Below, one piece after another: positions 6,561-13,235 of a stretch of DNA of 13,235 bases. Made by a program: the position numbers and the translations under genes. Each line of letters starts with the position of its first letter. The first letter of the stretch is position 1. The notes below the pieces were generated by a model. That model worked only from the letters and a program-made list of their open reading frames with translations, was not told the DNA's origin and did no database searches. This stretch comes from JAYFNU01 sp964622315 (GTDB lineage: Bacteria; Bacillota; Clostridia; Oscillospirales; Ruminococcaceae). The stretch spans positions 1 to 13,235 of the forward strand of contig CAZUOY010000052.1 in assembly GCA_964622315.1 (NCBI GenBank). The letters are read 5' to 3'.

Positions 6561-7843
6561 TTTACCCTATCCTCCAAAACAAGCTGAGGAGCAAATAGAC
6601 TCAGCTGTTCGTATTTACCTTGGTTTGCGAGTTCCTTGCAGTTCTCTGAGATAAGCCCGCGAAGCACGCTTTCGGGCGTAAAGCGTATTCCCTCCATAAG
6701 ACCTGAGCCACAGGTAATAAAGTATTGCGCGCGCTTCATAACCACGCCAAGCTTTCTGAGAGTCTCGAAGGTAAGGCGCCCGTTACGCCGCGCAGTCATT
6801 ATTTTATATACGCTTTTTACTCCGACACCCGGAATACGCAAAAGAACCTCGCGTGGAGCGGTGTTAACGTCAACAGGAAAGGAATCTAAATGGTTTATAG
6901 CCCAGTTGCATTTCGGGTCAACGAGAAGATTGAAATTCTCGTGCTCCTCGTCAAGAAGCTCACTCGCCTCAAAGCCGTAGTAGCGCAACAGCCAGTCGGC
7001 TTGATAGATTCTGTGTTCACGTAGCAGTGGCGGCTTGGTATTGAGCGACGGCAGCATGGGGTTACTTGCAAGAGGGATATATGCCGAATAGAAAACGCGT
7101 TTCAGCGAGTACTTCTTATACATAGCCTCCGAAAGGGTAATAATCTTTCTGTCGCTTTCGGGCGTTGCACCGACAATCAGCTGGGTGCTTTGCCCCGCCG
7201 ACGCGAACGTTGGGGAGTGCTTATACTTTATTAGGTCTTGCTTGTTTTCCGTTATCTTGTTCGCGATATAACCCATTGGCTTCAAAATGGAGGTTTTGCT
7301 CTTGTCGGGAGCAAGGCGAACGAGGCTTTCGCTGGACGGAAGCTCGATATTGACGCTCATTCTGTCCGCAAGAACGCCGAGTCTGTCGATAAGCACGGGG
7401 TCCGCCCCCGGGATAGCCTTTGCGTGGATATACCCGCGGAAACGATAATCCTCGCGAAGTATACGAAGCGTCTCAATCATCTGCTCGCAGGTATAATCGG
7501 GATTCTTAACTATACCAGAGCTTAGAAACAGTCCCTCTATATAGTTTCGGCGATAAAAGCTTATTGTAAGGTCAGCAAGCTCGCGTGGCTGAAAGGTGGC
7601 GCGTTTCGTGTCGTTGCTTCGGCGGTTTAGACAATAGCTACAGTCGTAAGCGCAGGCGTTGCTTTGAAGAACCTTCAATAGTGAAATACAACGCCCGTCC
7701 GCCGCAAAGCTGTGGCATATTCCACAGGCAACGGCGTTACCCATAGAGCCACCTTCACTGGTTCGCTCCGCGCCGCTGCTGGTGCATGCAACGTCATATT
7801 TAGCCGCATCCGCGAGTATTTGAAGCTTATCCATTACGTCCAT
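6539..7843 (-). CDS. Radical SAM protein, putative DNA modification/repair (TIGR03916-type)
   Basis: This 434-residue enzyme has the radical SAM cluster motif CAYDCSYC (Cys64, Cys68, Cys71) near the N-terminus. It is preceded by a cysteine-containing block, CGICHSFAADGRC (Cys40, Cys43, Cys52), typical of this family. Residues about 325-355 carry a helix-hairpin-helix motif (VNTAPREVLLRIPGVGVKSV), which binds DNA without sequence choice. Near the C-terminus QLSLF (413-417) matches the bacterial sliding-clamp binding pentapeptide. Together these point to an enzyme that works on DNA, but the reaction is not known. The ATG at 7843 follows an AAGGGGTG site; Met4 is a less likely start. It leads a two-gene operon with a TATAAT promoter that contains a LexA-type box, so induction by DNA damage is likely. 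Confidence 0.92.
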   Translation of the reverse strand: MDVMDKLQILADAAKYDVACTSSGAERTSEGGSMGNAVACGICHSFAADGRCISLLKVLQSNACAYDCSYCLNRRSNDTKRATFQPRELADLTISFYRRNYIEGLFLSSGIVKNPDYTCEQMIETLRILREDYRFRGYIHAKAIPGADPVLIDRLGVLADRMSVNIELPSSESLVRLAPDKSKTSILKPMGYIANKITENKQDLIKYKHSPTFASAGQSTQLIVGATPESDRKIITLSEAMYKKYSLKRVFYSAYIPLASNPMLPSLNTKPPLLREHRIYQADWLLRYYGFEASELLDEEHENFNLLVDPKCNWAINHLDSFPVDVNTAPREVLLRIPGVGVKSVYKIMTARRNGRLTFETLRKLGVVMKRAQYFITCGSGLMEGIRFTPESVLRGLISENCKELANQGKYEQLSLFAPQLVLEDRVKCLTGQI

Positions 7844-7868
7844 ACAATCACCCCTTGAACATACGTTT

Positions 7869-7897
7869 ATTATAGAACAATTGTTCCGATAAGTAAA
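7869..7897 (-). promoter_or_regulatory. Promoter of the radical SAM repair operon
   Basis: On the minus strand, TTTACT (7897-7892) is followed by 17 bases and a perfect TATAAT (7874-7869). Transcription would start near 7862 and give a short leader of about 20 nt with the AAGGGGTG ribosome site. The spacer contains the GAAC-N4-GTTC box. Confidence 0.75.
7875..7886. promoter_or_regulatory. LexA (SOS) box in the radical SAM operon promoter
   Basis: GAACAATTGTTC is a perfect 12-base palindrome and fits the Firmicutes LexA/DinR operator core GAAC-N4-GTTC. It directly abuts the -10 TATAAT and lies wholly between -35 and -10, an ideal place for repression. Flanking bases only partly match the longer Bacillus consensus. 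LexA binding is inferred. Confidence 0.75.
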
Positions 7898-7900
7898 TAG

Positions 7901-7935
7901 AAAAAGCCGTCTTTTTGAAAAAAAGATGGCTTTTT
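7901..7935 (-). terminator. Stem-loop terminator downstream of glgP
   Basis: Bases 7901-7916 and 7920-7935 form a 16-bp inverted repeat around a 3-base loop with one non-matching position. GGC/GCC is the stem core and A/T runs lie at both ends. On the minus strand the stem ends in TTTTT, so it can end malQ-glgP transcripts just before the radical SAM promoter. On the plus strand the odd pair becomes G-U and a T run also follows, so it could act both ways. Confidence 0.7.
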
Positions 7936-8020
7936 CATTGGAAGAAATATCTTTGATATTTCTTCTTCAAAAAAAATTGACTTTAAAACGATGGCTTTTT
8001 CATTGGAAGAAATATCTTTT
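7925..8020. repeat. Duplicated 30-bp element with internal hairpins after glgP
   Basis: A 30-base sequence beginning GATGGCTTTTTCATTGG is present at 7925-7954 and again at 7990-8019, 65 bases apart, with no mismatch. In each copy its second half starts a hairpin: GAAGAAATATC at 7941-7951 pairs perfectly with GATATTTCTTC at 7955-7965 across TTT. In the other copy, at 8005-8029, the arms match with one G-U-compatible change. The rest of the 7844-8081 gap holds only the terminator and the promoter next to it. Origin and function are unknown. Confidence 0.75.
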
Positions 8021-8081
8021 ATGTTTCTTCTCCGCCAAAGAAATAGATTTAAATAAACGACGACTTGTTTCCCAAACGGGT

Positions 8082-10448
8082 TTAGTTTAAATTTTCTATT
8101 TTCCAAATTTCCTTTGCGTATTCAGCGACCGAGCGGTCTGAACTGAACTTTCCGGCGCCGCACATATTCAGGAAGCCTTTTCTTGCCATTGCCCTTCTAT
8201 CCTTGAAGTCGGCGTTAAGCTTAAGCCGCGCTTCGACGTAGCCGTTAAAGTCGTAGAGAAGGTAGTAATTATCGGGCTTATGCCAGCTTGCGCCCTCAAG
8301 AATTGAGGTATAAAGCTCCTTGAATGCGCCGGTTTTTCCGTCGTTCAGCGTGCCGTCTACGAGAGCGTCAAGAACCCGCTTTATCTTTTCGTCAGAGTTG
8401 TAAATTTCCTTCGGGTCGTAGCTTTCGGCTATCTTTTCAAGCTCCTCCACCCGTGCGCCGAAGATATAATTATTTTCTTCGCCCGCCTCCTCGACTATTT
8501 CAATGTTCGCGCCGTCGTAGGTGCCGAGCGTAACCGCGCCGTTAAGCATTAGCTTCATATTTCCCGTTCCGCTTGCCTCGGTGCTCGCCGTGGAAATCTG
8601 TTCGGAAACGTCCGCCGCCGCGACGAGTTTTTCAGCATATGAAACATTGTAATTCGCCAAGAAAACGACCTTAATCTTGTCCTTGACGCGCGGGTTTTTG
8701 TCGACAAGTCGCGCTACCTCATTAATGAGTTTAATTATTCCCTTGGCGCGTGCGTAACCCGGCGCGGATTTTGCACCGAAGATAAAGGTGGTTTTGGTGA
8801 AGTCTTGTAGCTTGCCGTCGTCCATTTCATAGTAGAGCCAAAGTATTGCAAGCGCGTTCAGTAGCTGACGCTTATACTCGTGCAGACGTTTAATCTGAAT
8901 ATCGAAGATACTGTCGGGGTCAAGCACTACGCCGTCACGGGCTTTTACGTATTCTGCGAGCTGCTCGCGCTTTTTGCGCTTAATCGCCATAAAGTTGCTA
9001 ACAACATCCTCGTTATCAGCGTATTTCTCCAGTCCGCGCAGCCGCGAAAGGTCGGTTATCCAGCCGTTATCACCTAAAAGCCCTGTAATCATATTAGAAA
9101 GCTCACGGTTGCATAGTGCGAGCCATCTGCGCTGTGTAATTCCGTTCGTCACATTTTTAAATCTCTCGGGGAAAACGCTGTACCAGTCTGCAAAAACACG
9201 TTCCTTTATTATCCGTGAGTGAAGCTCGGCGACGCCGTTTGTGCAGCTGGAGGCAAAAACGGCGAGGCTTGCCATGTGGATAGTTTTGTCCTTGATAATA
9301 AAAAGCTTCTTTGCCTCTGCCTTGTCGATTCTTTTTTCACGTTTAAAGGCGGATAGCTTCTTTTCAATCAATTCTATTACTTTGTAAATTCGTGGAACCA
9401 CAGCTAAAAGCTGTGACTTCGTCCACTTTTCGAGGGCCTCTTGCATAATAGTGTGGTTTGTATAGTTAAAGGTCTTTTGCGCAATATCAAACGCGCTGTC
9501 GAAAGAAAGCCCCTCCTCATCGGTGAGTATCCTGATAAGCTCGGGTATTGCAATGACAGGGTGTGTGTCGTTAAGCTGAACGGCGTTTAAGCGAGCGAAA
9601 TTTTCAAAATTGTCGTTATTATTAAGCTTGTATTTTCTTATTAAATCTTTCACGGACGCGCTTGAAAAGAAGTATTGCTGACAAAGCCGAAGCAGCTTTC
9701 CCTCGCTGGTGTTGTCGTTCGGATAAAGCACGCGGGAGATATCCTCGGCGCGGTTTTTAGCCGCCACAGCCGCGTTATACTTTCCTTCATCAAAAAGCTT
9801 AAAATCAAATTCACTTGTCGGCTCCGCCTGCCAAAGACGAAGGGTGCCAATAGTTTTTCCGCCGTAGCCAATCACAGGCATATCATAAGGCACGGCTATT
9901 ACGCTGTACTTCGCAAAATCAATTTTTACAGCCTCATCAAAGCGGCGAACCGACCACGGGTCGCCGAACCTCTGCCAGTCGTCGGCATACTCGGTTTGAA
10001 AACCGTTTTCGATTTTCTGCTTAAATAATCCATATTTATAGAGTATACCATAGCCGTCGAGCGGGATACCGAGGGTCGCGGCGCTGTCAAGATAACAAGC
10101 CGCAAGCCGTCCAAGCCCGCCGTTTCCGAGGGCGGCGTCCTCGATTTCTTCAAAAACGTTAAGAGATGCGCCCTCAGATGCAAACAGCTTTTCCAGCTCA
10201 TCGTATAAGCCAAGACATAGTATATTGTTGTTTACAAGCCGCCCGACCAAAAACTCCGCTGAAAGGTAGTGCGCTTGGCGCTTATCTGAAAGCTCTTTTT
10301 CCCGCGCAGTCCACGCGGGTGAAATCTCGTCCATAACAGTGAGACTCAGCGCTTCGTGCAGCTGCCACGCCTTAGCGTCCTTTATTGCGACGCCGAAACG
10401 GGAAAGAAGAAGTGACTTCGTTCTGTCGAAAATAGTTTTCGTGTCCAT
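8082..10448 (-). CDS. glgP: Glycogen/starch/alpha-glucan phosphorylase
   Basis: This enzyme releases glucose-1-phosphate from the non-reducing ends of alpha-1,4-glucans with inorganic phosphate, in the cytoplasm. At 788 residues it is full length for a bacterial GT35 phosphorylase and lacks an extended N-terminal regulatory part. The pyridoxal-phosphate motif EASGTGNMKLMLNGAVTLGT starts at residue 624, with Lys632 as the cofactor lysine. Other family blocks are EDAALGNGGLGRLAACYLDS (103-122), QLNDTHPVIAIPE (291-303), KNVTNGITQRRWL (431-443) and IQIKRLHEYKRQ (517-528). It lies 11 bases after malQ, and its AAAGG ribosome site sits directly before the malQ stop, so they form one operon. With MalQ it degrades imported maltodextrin or stored glycogen; the binding-protein gene opposite favours maltodextrin. 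A terminator lies at 7901-7935. Confidence 0.97.
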   Translation of the reverse strand: MDTKTIFDRTKSLLLSRFGVAIKDAKAWQLHEALSLTVMDEISPAWTAREKELSDKRQAHYLSAEFLVGRLVNNNILCLGLYDELEKLFASEGASLNVFEEIEDAALGNGGLGRLAACYLDSAATLGIPLDGYGILYKYGLFKQKIENGFQTEYADDWQRFGDPWSVRRFDEAVKIDFAKYSVIAVPYDMPVIGYGGKTIGTLRLWQAEPTSEFDFKLFDEGKYNAAVAAKNRAEDISRVLYPNDNTSEGKLLRLCQQYFFSSASVKDLIRKYKLNNNDNFENFARLNAVQLNDTHPVIAIPELIRILTDEEGLSFDSAFDIAQKTFNYTNHTIMQEALEKWTKSQLLAVVPRIYKVIELIEKKLSAFKREKRIDKAEAKKLFIIKDKTIHMASLAVFASSCTNGVAELHSRIIKERVFADWYSVFPERFKNVTNGITQRRWLALCNRELSNMITGLLGDNGWITDLSRLRGLEKYADNEDVVSNFMAIKRKKREQLAEYVKARDGVVLDPDSIFDIQIKRLHEYKRQLLNALAILWLYYEMDDGKLQDFTKTTFIFGAKSAPGYARAKGIIKLINEVARLVDKNPRVKDKIKVVFLANYNVSYAEKLVAAADVSEQISTASTEASGTGNMKLMLNGAVTLGTYDGANIEIVEEAGEENNYIFGARVEELEKIAESYDPKEIYNSDEKIKRVLDALVDGTLNDGKTGAFKELYTSILEGASWHKPDNYYLLYDFNGYVEARLKLNADFKDRRAMARKGFLNMCGAGKFSSDRSVAEYAKEIWKIENLN

Positions 10449-10459
10449 AAATAACCTTT

Positions 10460-11947
10460 CTATTTAAAACGTCTGTCGTAAAGGCGGCAGAGCTTCGCTA
10501 TTTTTTTCGCGAGTGTGTCGTTTATGTCTTCCTTGCGGCAACGCCATTGCCAATTGCCGGAAAGGGTGGACGGCTCGTTCATACGTGCGCCCTTTCCAAG
10601 CTCAAGATAATCTTGAAGGGTGATTACCGCAAGCTTTGCCACGGTGGATAGCGTAAGCTTGATAAATTTCGTCACAAAGTCGTCTGTGTTCGACTGTCCC
10701 ATATATGCGAGCACCTTTGCTTTATCCGCCTTTGGTATAGTCTCTATCCATTCCTTGATGGTCATATTGTCGTGAGTGCCGGCGTAAACAACGCAGTTTT
10801 CCTTTAGGTTGTGGGGTAGGTTAGTGTTCTCCTTGTCCTTCGCGCCGAACGCGAACTGCAAGAGATTCATGCCGGGGAAACCGCATTCGTCAAGAAGCTT
10901 GAACACGTCGGGAGTAAGGAAGCCCAGATTTTCGGCAATAACGGGGAAGTCGGAAAGCTGTTCGCGAGCCTTGTCGAAAAGGTCTGTTCCAGGACCCTTC
11001 TCCCAACGCCCCCGCTTCGCATTTTTTGAACCGTAGGGTATAGAGTAGAAGCCCGCAAAGCCGCGAAAATGGTCTATTCTGAGGATATCATACATAGAAA
11101 AGCAGGCGCTCAGCCGCCTTATCCACCACTCATAATCAGTGCGCTTGTGTTCCTTCCAGTTATATACAGGGTTTCCCCAGAGCTGACCGTCAGCCGAAAA
11201 GAAATCAGGAGGACAGCCCGCCACGCGTCGCGGTAAGCCGTCTTTGTCGAGATTAAAAAGCTTCGGATTTGCCCACACGTCGGCGCTGTCGTCCGCGACA
11301 TATATGGGTAAGTCTCCGATAAACTGCACGCCGTTTTGGTTGGCATATGCTTTAAGCTTTCCCCATTGCAGGAAAAATTCATACTGAATGAAACAGTAAA
11401 GCCCTATACTGTCGCTATACTTTTTTCTTGCGCTGTCAAGCGCTTCTTGCTCGCGAAGCCGAAGCTTTTCGTTCCACTCGTGCCATGAACGCCCCCCGTT
11501 CGCGTCCTTTAGCGACATAAAAAGCGCGTAATCACCAAGCCACGCGGAATTCTTTTCAAGAAACGCAGAGTAATCGCTCGGCGCGTTCTTTATAAAACGT
11601 TTATATGCTTTCTTTAATATCGTATATCGGTTTTGGTAGAGCGCCTCGTAGTTCACCGCTGTATAGCTTTCGCACCACCTAACGTTTTTGTATTCATCTT
11701 CTTCAAGTAGTCCGTCCGCGGCGAGAAGGTCGAGGTCAATAAAAAAAGCGTTACCCGCGAAGGTCGAGAAGGATTGATAGGGAGAGTCTGCGTAGCTTGT
11801 CGGACCCAGAGGCAGTATCTGCCAATAACGCTGTTTCGCTTTCTTCAAAAAATCGACAAATCTGTACGCTTGTGCTCCGAAGGTGCCTATACCGTAGGAG
11901 GAGGGAAGCGATGAGATGTGAAGAAGAATACCGCTGTAACGATTCAT
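10460..11947 (-). CDS. malQ: 4-alpha-glucanotransferase (amylomaltase, GH77)
   Basis: This GH77 enzyme moves alpha-1,4-glucan segments between malto-oligosaccharides, releasing glucose and making longer chains for the phosphorylase. It is 495 residues long, normal for the short bacterial and plant type. The N-terminus RYSGILLHISSLPSSYGIGT is classic. The catalytic residues are all present: nucleophile Asp292 in RIDHFRG, acid/base Glu339 in AENLG, and Asp393 in GTHDN. Substrate-loop motifs WQILPLGPT (42-50) and SPYQSFSTFAGN (55-66) are intact. It is the first gene of a malQ-glgP operon, with a TATAAT box 24 bases before the ATG at 11947. A divergent sugar-binding lipoprotein gene points to use of imported maltodextrins. 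Nothing unusual is seen in the protein. Confidence 0.97.
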   Translation of the reverse strand: MNRYSGILLHISSLPSSYGIGTFGAQAYRFVDFLKKAKQRYWQILPLGPTSYADSPYQSFSTFAGNAFFIDLDLLAADGLLEEDEYKNVRWCESYTAVNYEALYQNRYTILKKAYKRFIKNAPSDYSAFLEKNSAWLGDYALFMSLKDANGGRSWHEWNEKLRLREQEALDSARKKYSDSIGLYCFIQYEFFLQWGKLKAYANQNGVQFIGDLPIYVADDSADVWANPKLFNLDKDGLPRRVAGCPPDFFSADGQLWGNPVYNWKEHKRTDYEWWIRRLSACFSMYDILRIDHFRGFAGFYSIPYGSKNAKRGRWEKGPGTDLFDKAREQLSDFPVIAENLGFLTPDVFKLLDECGFPGMNLLQFAFGAKDKENTNLPHNLKENCVVYAGTHDNMTIKEWIETIPKADKAKVLAYMGQSNTDDFVTKFIKLTLSTVAKLAVITLQDYLELGKGARMNEPSTLSGNWQWRCRKEDINDTLAKKIAKLCRLYDRRFK

Positions 11948-11971
11948 AACCTTTTCCTTTGTTAAGACTGA

Positions 11972-11977
11972 ATTATA
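11972..11977 (-). promoter_or_regulatory. -10 element of the malQ-glgP operon
   Basis: A perfect TATAAT lies on the minus strand 24 bases before the malQ ATG. Sequences 16-18 bases further upstream match TTGACA poorly, so activation or another control is possible. The predicted leader is under 20 nt. Confidence 0.5.
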
Positions 11978-12088
11978 GCTTCCGCTTTGTTGATATAAGC
12001 ATAGCAGTCATTTTGCTTTCGCGCAAGCCGTTATTCACTTCTTATTATTGCTCGAAAAGATAAAGCTATCATTATTTTTACAGCTTTC

Positions 12089-12106
12089 GGCAAATAATTA
12101 TTTGCC
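12089..12106. promoter_or_regulatory. 18-bp perfect palindrome between malQ and the binding-protein gene (candidate operator)
   Basis: GGCAAATAATTATTTGCC is a perfect 18-base palindrome in the 245-base gap between divergent sugar genes. It lies 86 bases from the lipoprotein ATG and 141 bases from the malQ ATG. It lacks the central CG of most LacI-family operators and no CcpA cre site was seen nearby, so the regulator is unknown. Control of both operons is inferred from position. Confidence 0.5.
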
Positions 12107-12152
12107 AAACAAAGGCTAATACACAAAAAAAGCGGCAACAATAAGAAAAGAC

Positions 12153-12169
12153 AGGCGCGGTTTGCGCCT
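12153..12169 (+). other. Leader hairpin before the binding-protein gene
   Basis: AGGCGC (12153-12158) and GCGCCT (12164-12169) form a 6-bp GC-rich stem with a 5-base loop, ending 13 bases before the GGAGG site of the lipoprotein gene. No T run follows directly, so it is not a terminator. It may protect the 5' end of the mRNA; this is a guess. No convincing promoter could be assigned upstream. Confidence 0.4.
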
Positions 12170-12192
12170 ACAAAACATTTTTGGAGGATTCA

Positions 12193-13235
12193 ATGAAAAG
12201 ACTAACGGCAATAATACTTGCTCTGACGCTGACGCTTTCGTTTGCGGCATGCGGCAAGAAAAACAACGGAAACGGAACTAACTCAAGCGGCGAGAAGGTG
12301 ACGCTTAAGGTGTGGGGCGCACAGGAGGACAACGAGCTGCTCACTTCAATGCTGGAGGATTACAAAGCGGCAAACCCGGAGACAACCTATTCAATCGAGC
12401 TTGGAGTGGTGAGCGAAGCTGACGCAAAATCCCGCTACCTTGAAGACCCCGCCGCGGCGGCAGATGTCTTCGCCTTCTCCAACGACCAGCTGAAAGACCT
12501 TGTCTCAGCGGGCGCGCTGTATGAAATCTCGGGCAGCTACAAGGACGCTGCGGTGAGCGGAAACACAGAGGGCTCCGTGGGCTCCGCGACCTCGGGCGGT
12601 AAGCTTTACGGCTTTCCGATGACGGCGGATAACGGTTACTTTCTCTATTATGACAGCAGTGTATTCTCCGAGGAGGACGTAAAGACGCTTGACGGTCTTA
12701 TGGCTAAGGCAAACGAAAAGGGAAAGTCGGTATTTATGGACGTTTCTAACGGCTACTATATCGTTTCGTTTTTCTTAGGAGCGGGCTGCACTCTTACCGT
12801 TGACGAAAACGGCAAGCAGGTTTGCGACTTTAACAGCGAGCGTGGTCTCGCGGCGGCGGAGGCAATTAAGAAATTTACCGCTGACCCCGCGTTTATCACG
12901 GGAGACGACGCTGTTCTTACGGGAGGCATTGGCACAACTATCGCGGCAGGCATTTCCGGCACATGGAACGCAGCGGCGATATCCGAAGTATTGGGTCAAA
13001 ACTTTGCCGCCACGAAGCTTCCGACCTTCACCGTAGACGGCGAGCAAGCACAGATGAGCTCTTTTATGGGAAGCAAGCTTATCGGAATTAACAAGTTAAC
13101 CGCAAACCCCGTGGAGGCTATGAAGCTCGCCGCTTTCTTAACAAATGAAAAGAATCAGATAGCACGCTTTAACGCGCGGCAGCTTGGACCGTCCAACGTA
13201 AACGCCGCTAAGAGCGACGCGGTGCTTTCAAACAA
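12193..13235 (+). CDS. ABC transporter sugar-binding lipoprotein, MalE-like (C-terminus beyond window)
   Basis: This is a family 1 extracellular solute-binding protein; 347 codons are visible and the gene runs off the end. The ATG at 12193 has GGAGG 5 bases upstream. Residues 1-19 are a lipoprotein signal with a FAAC lipobox and Cys20 as the lipidated residue, followed by a Ser/Asn/Gly-rich linker, so the protein is anchored outside the membrane. Typical CUT1 maltodextrin-binding patterns follow: LKVWGAQEDNELL (36-48), ADVFAFSNDQLKDLVSAGALYEI, GKLYGFPMTADNGY, and late in the visible part GISGTWNAAAISEVLG and SSFMGSKLIGINK. It binds malto-oligosaccharides and passes them to a permease, whose genes would be expected next, beyond the window. 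Maltodextrin as ligand is supported by the malQ-glgP operon alongside; other oligosaccharides remain possible. Confidence 0.92.
   Translation, partial: MKRLTAIILALTLTLSFAACGKKNNGNGTNSSGEKVTLKVWGAQEDNELLTSMLEDYKAANPETTYSIELGVVSEADAKSRYLEDPAAAADVFAFSNDQLKDLVSAGALYEISGSYKDAAVSGNTEGSVGSATSGGKLYGFPMTADNGYFLYYDSSVFSEEDVKTLDGLMAKANEKGKSVFMDVSNGYYIVSFFLGAGCTLTVDENGKQVCDFNSERGLAAAEAIKKFTADPAFITGDDAVLTGGIGTTIAAGISGTWNAAAISEVLGQNFAATKLPTFTVDGEQAQMSSFMGSKLIGINKLTANPVEAMKLAAFLTNEKNQIARFNARQLGPSNVNAAKSDAVLSN

Noticed and set aside
8066..8084. Hairpin with CCC/GGG arms directly after glgP
   Set aside because: Only three GC pairs form and no T run follows; the stem-loop at 7901-7935 is a much better terminator.
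7870..8106. Minus-strand reading frame of 78 codons between glgP and the radical SAM gene
   Set aside because: It starts inside glgP, is made of the duplicated hairpin element, terminator and promoter sequence, and has no ribosome site. Its repeated peptide comes from the DNA repeat.
12153..12169. Terminator or attenuator in the leader of the binding-protein gene
   Set aside because: The 6-bp hairpin is followed by ACAAAACATTTTTGG, not a T run at the stem base, and no competing structure was seen.

Overview
The window looks like a chromosomal segment of a low-to-mid GC Gram-positive anaerobe of the class Clostridia, probably an uncultured gut Oscillospiraceae/Ruminococcaceae-type bacterium. 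This is inferred from strong AGGAGG-type ribosome binding sites, a lipoprotein solute-binding protein, a LytTR/DUF3021 regulator pair, a secreted cohesin-like/Ig-like repeat protein, a Firmicutes-type LexA box, and protein families common in Clostridia. No rRNA, tRNA, CRISPR array, transposase or phage gene was seen.

Layout. (1) 1-1431, minus strand: the N-terminal 477 codons of a secreted protein with a signal peptide, a cohesin-like domain and Ig-like (BIG2) repeats; two neighbouring repeat units are identical over 276 bp. (2) 1732-2628, minus: a LytTR transcription factor (TTG start) followed by a DUF3021 four-helix membrane protein, ending at a clear terminator. (3) 2830-5719, plus, divergent from the regulator: a compact three-gene operon of an HSL-type alpha/beta hydrolase, an HxxxDG acyltransferase of the alcohol-acetyltransferase/condensation type, and a zinc-ribbon six-helix membrane protein (DUF6320-like), ending at a strong terminator. 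(4) 5772-7843, minus: a radical SAM DNA-repair-type protein and its partner, overlapping by 22 nt. Their promoter carries a perfect GAAC-N4-GTTC box between -35 and -10, and the radical SAM protein ends with a sliding-clamp-type QLSLF motif. (5) 8082-11947, minus: 4-alpha-glucanotransferase (malQ) and alpha-glucan phosphorylase (glgP), with (6) from 12193, plus, a divergent maltodextrin-type ABC binding lipoprotein cut by the window end.

How the genes work together. Region 5/6 is a maltodextrin uptake and breakdown locus: the lipoprotein binds malto-oligosaccharides outside, MalQ disproportionates them inside, and GlgP releases glucose-1-phosphate. Region 4 is probably an SOS-induced DNA repair or modification operon whose chemistry is unknown. 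Regions 2/3 form a likely regulator-plus-enzyme module for making and cleaving an unknown acyl ester or related membrane-linked product. The two most interesting points are the SOS box plus clamp motif on the radical SAM system, and the uncharacterised hydrolase/acyltransferase/zinc-ribbon module facing a LytTR/DUF3021 pair.
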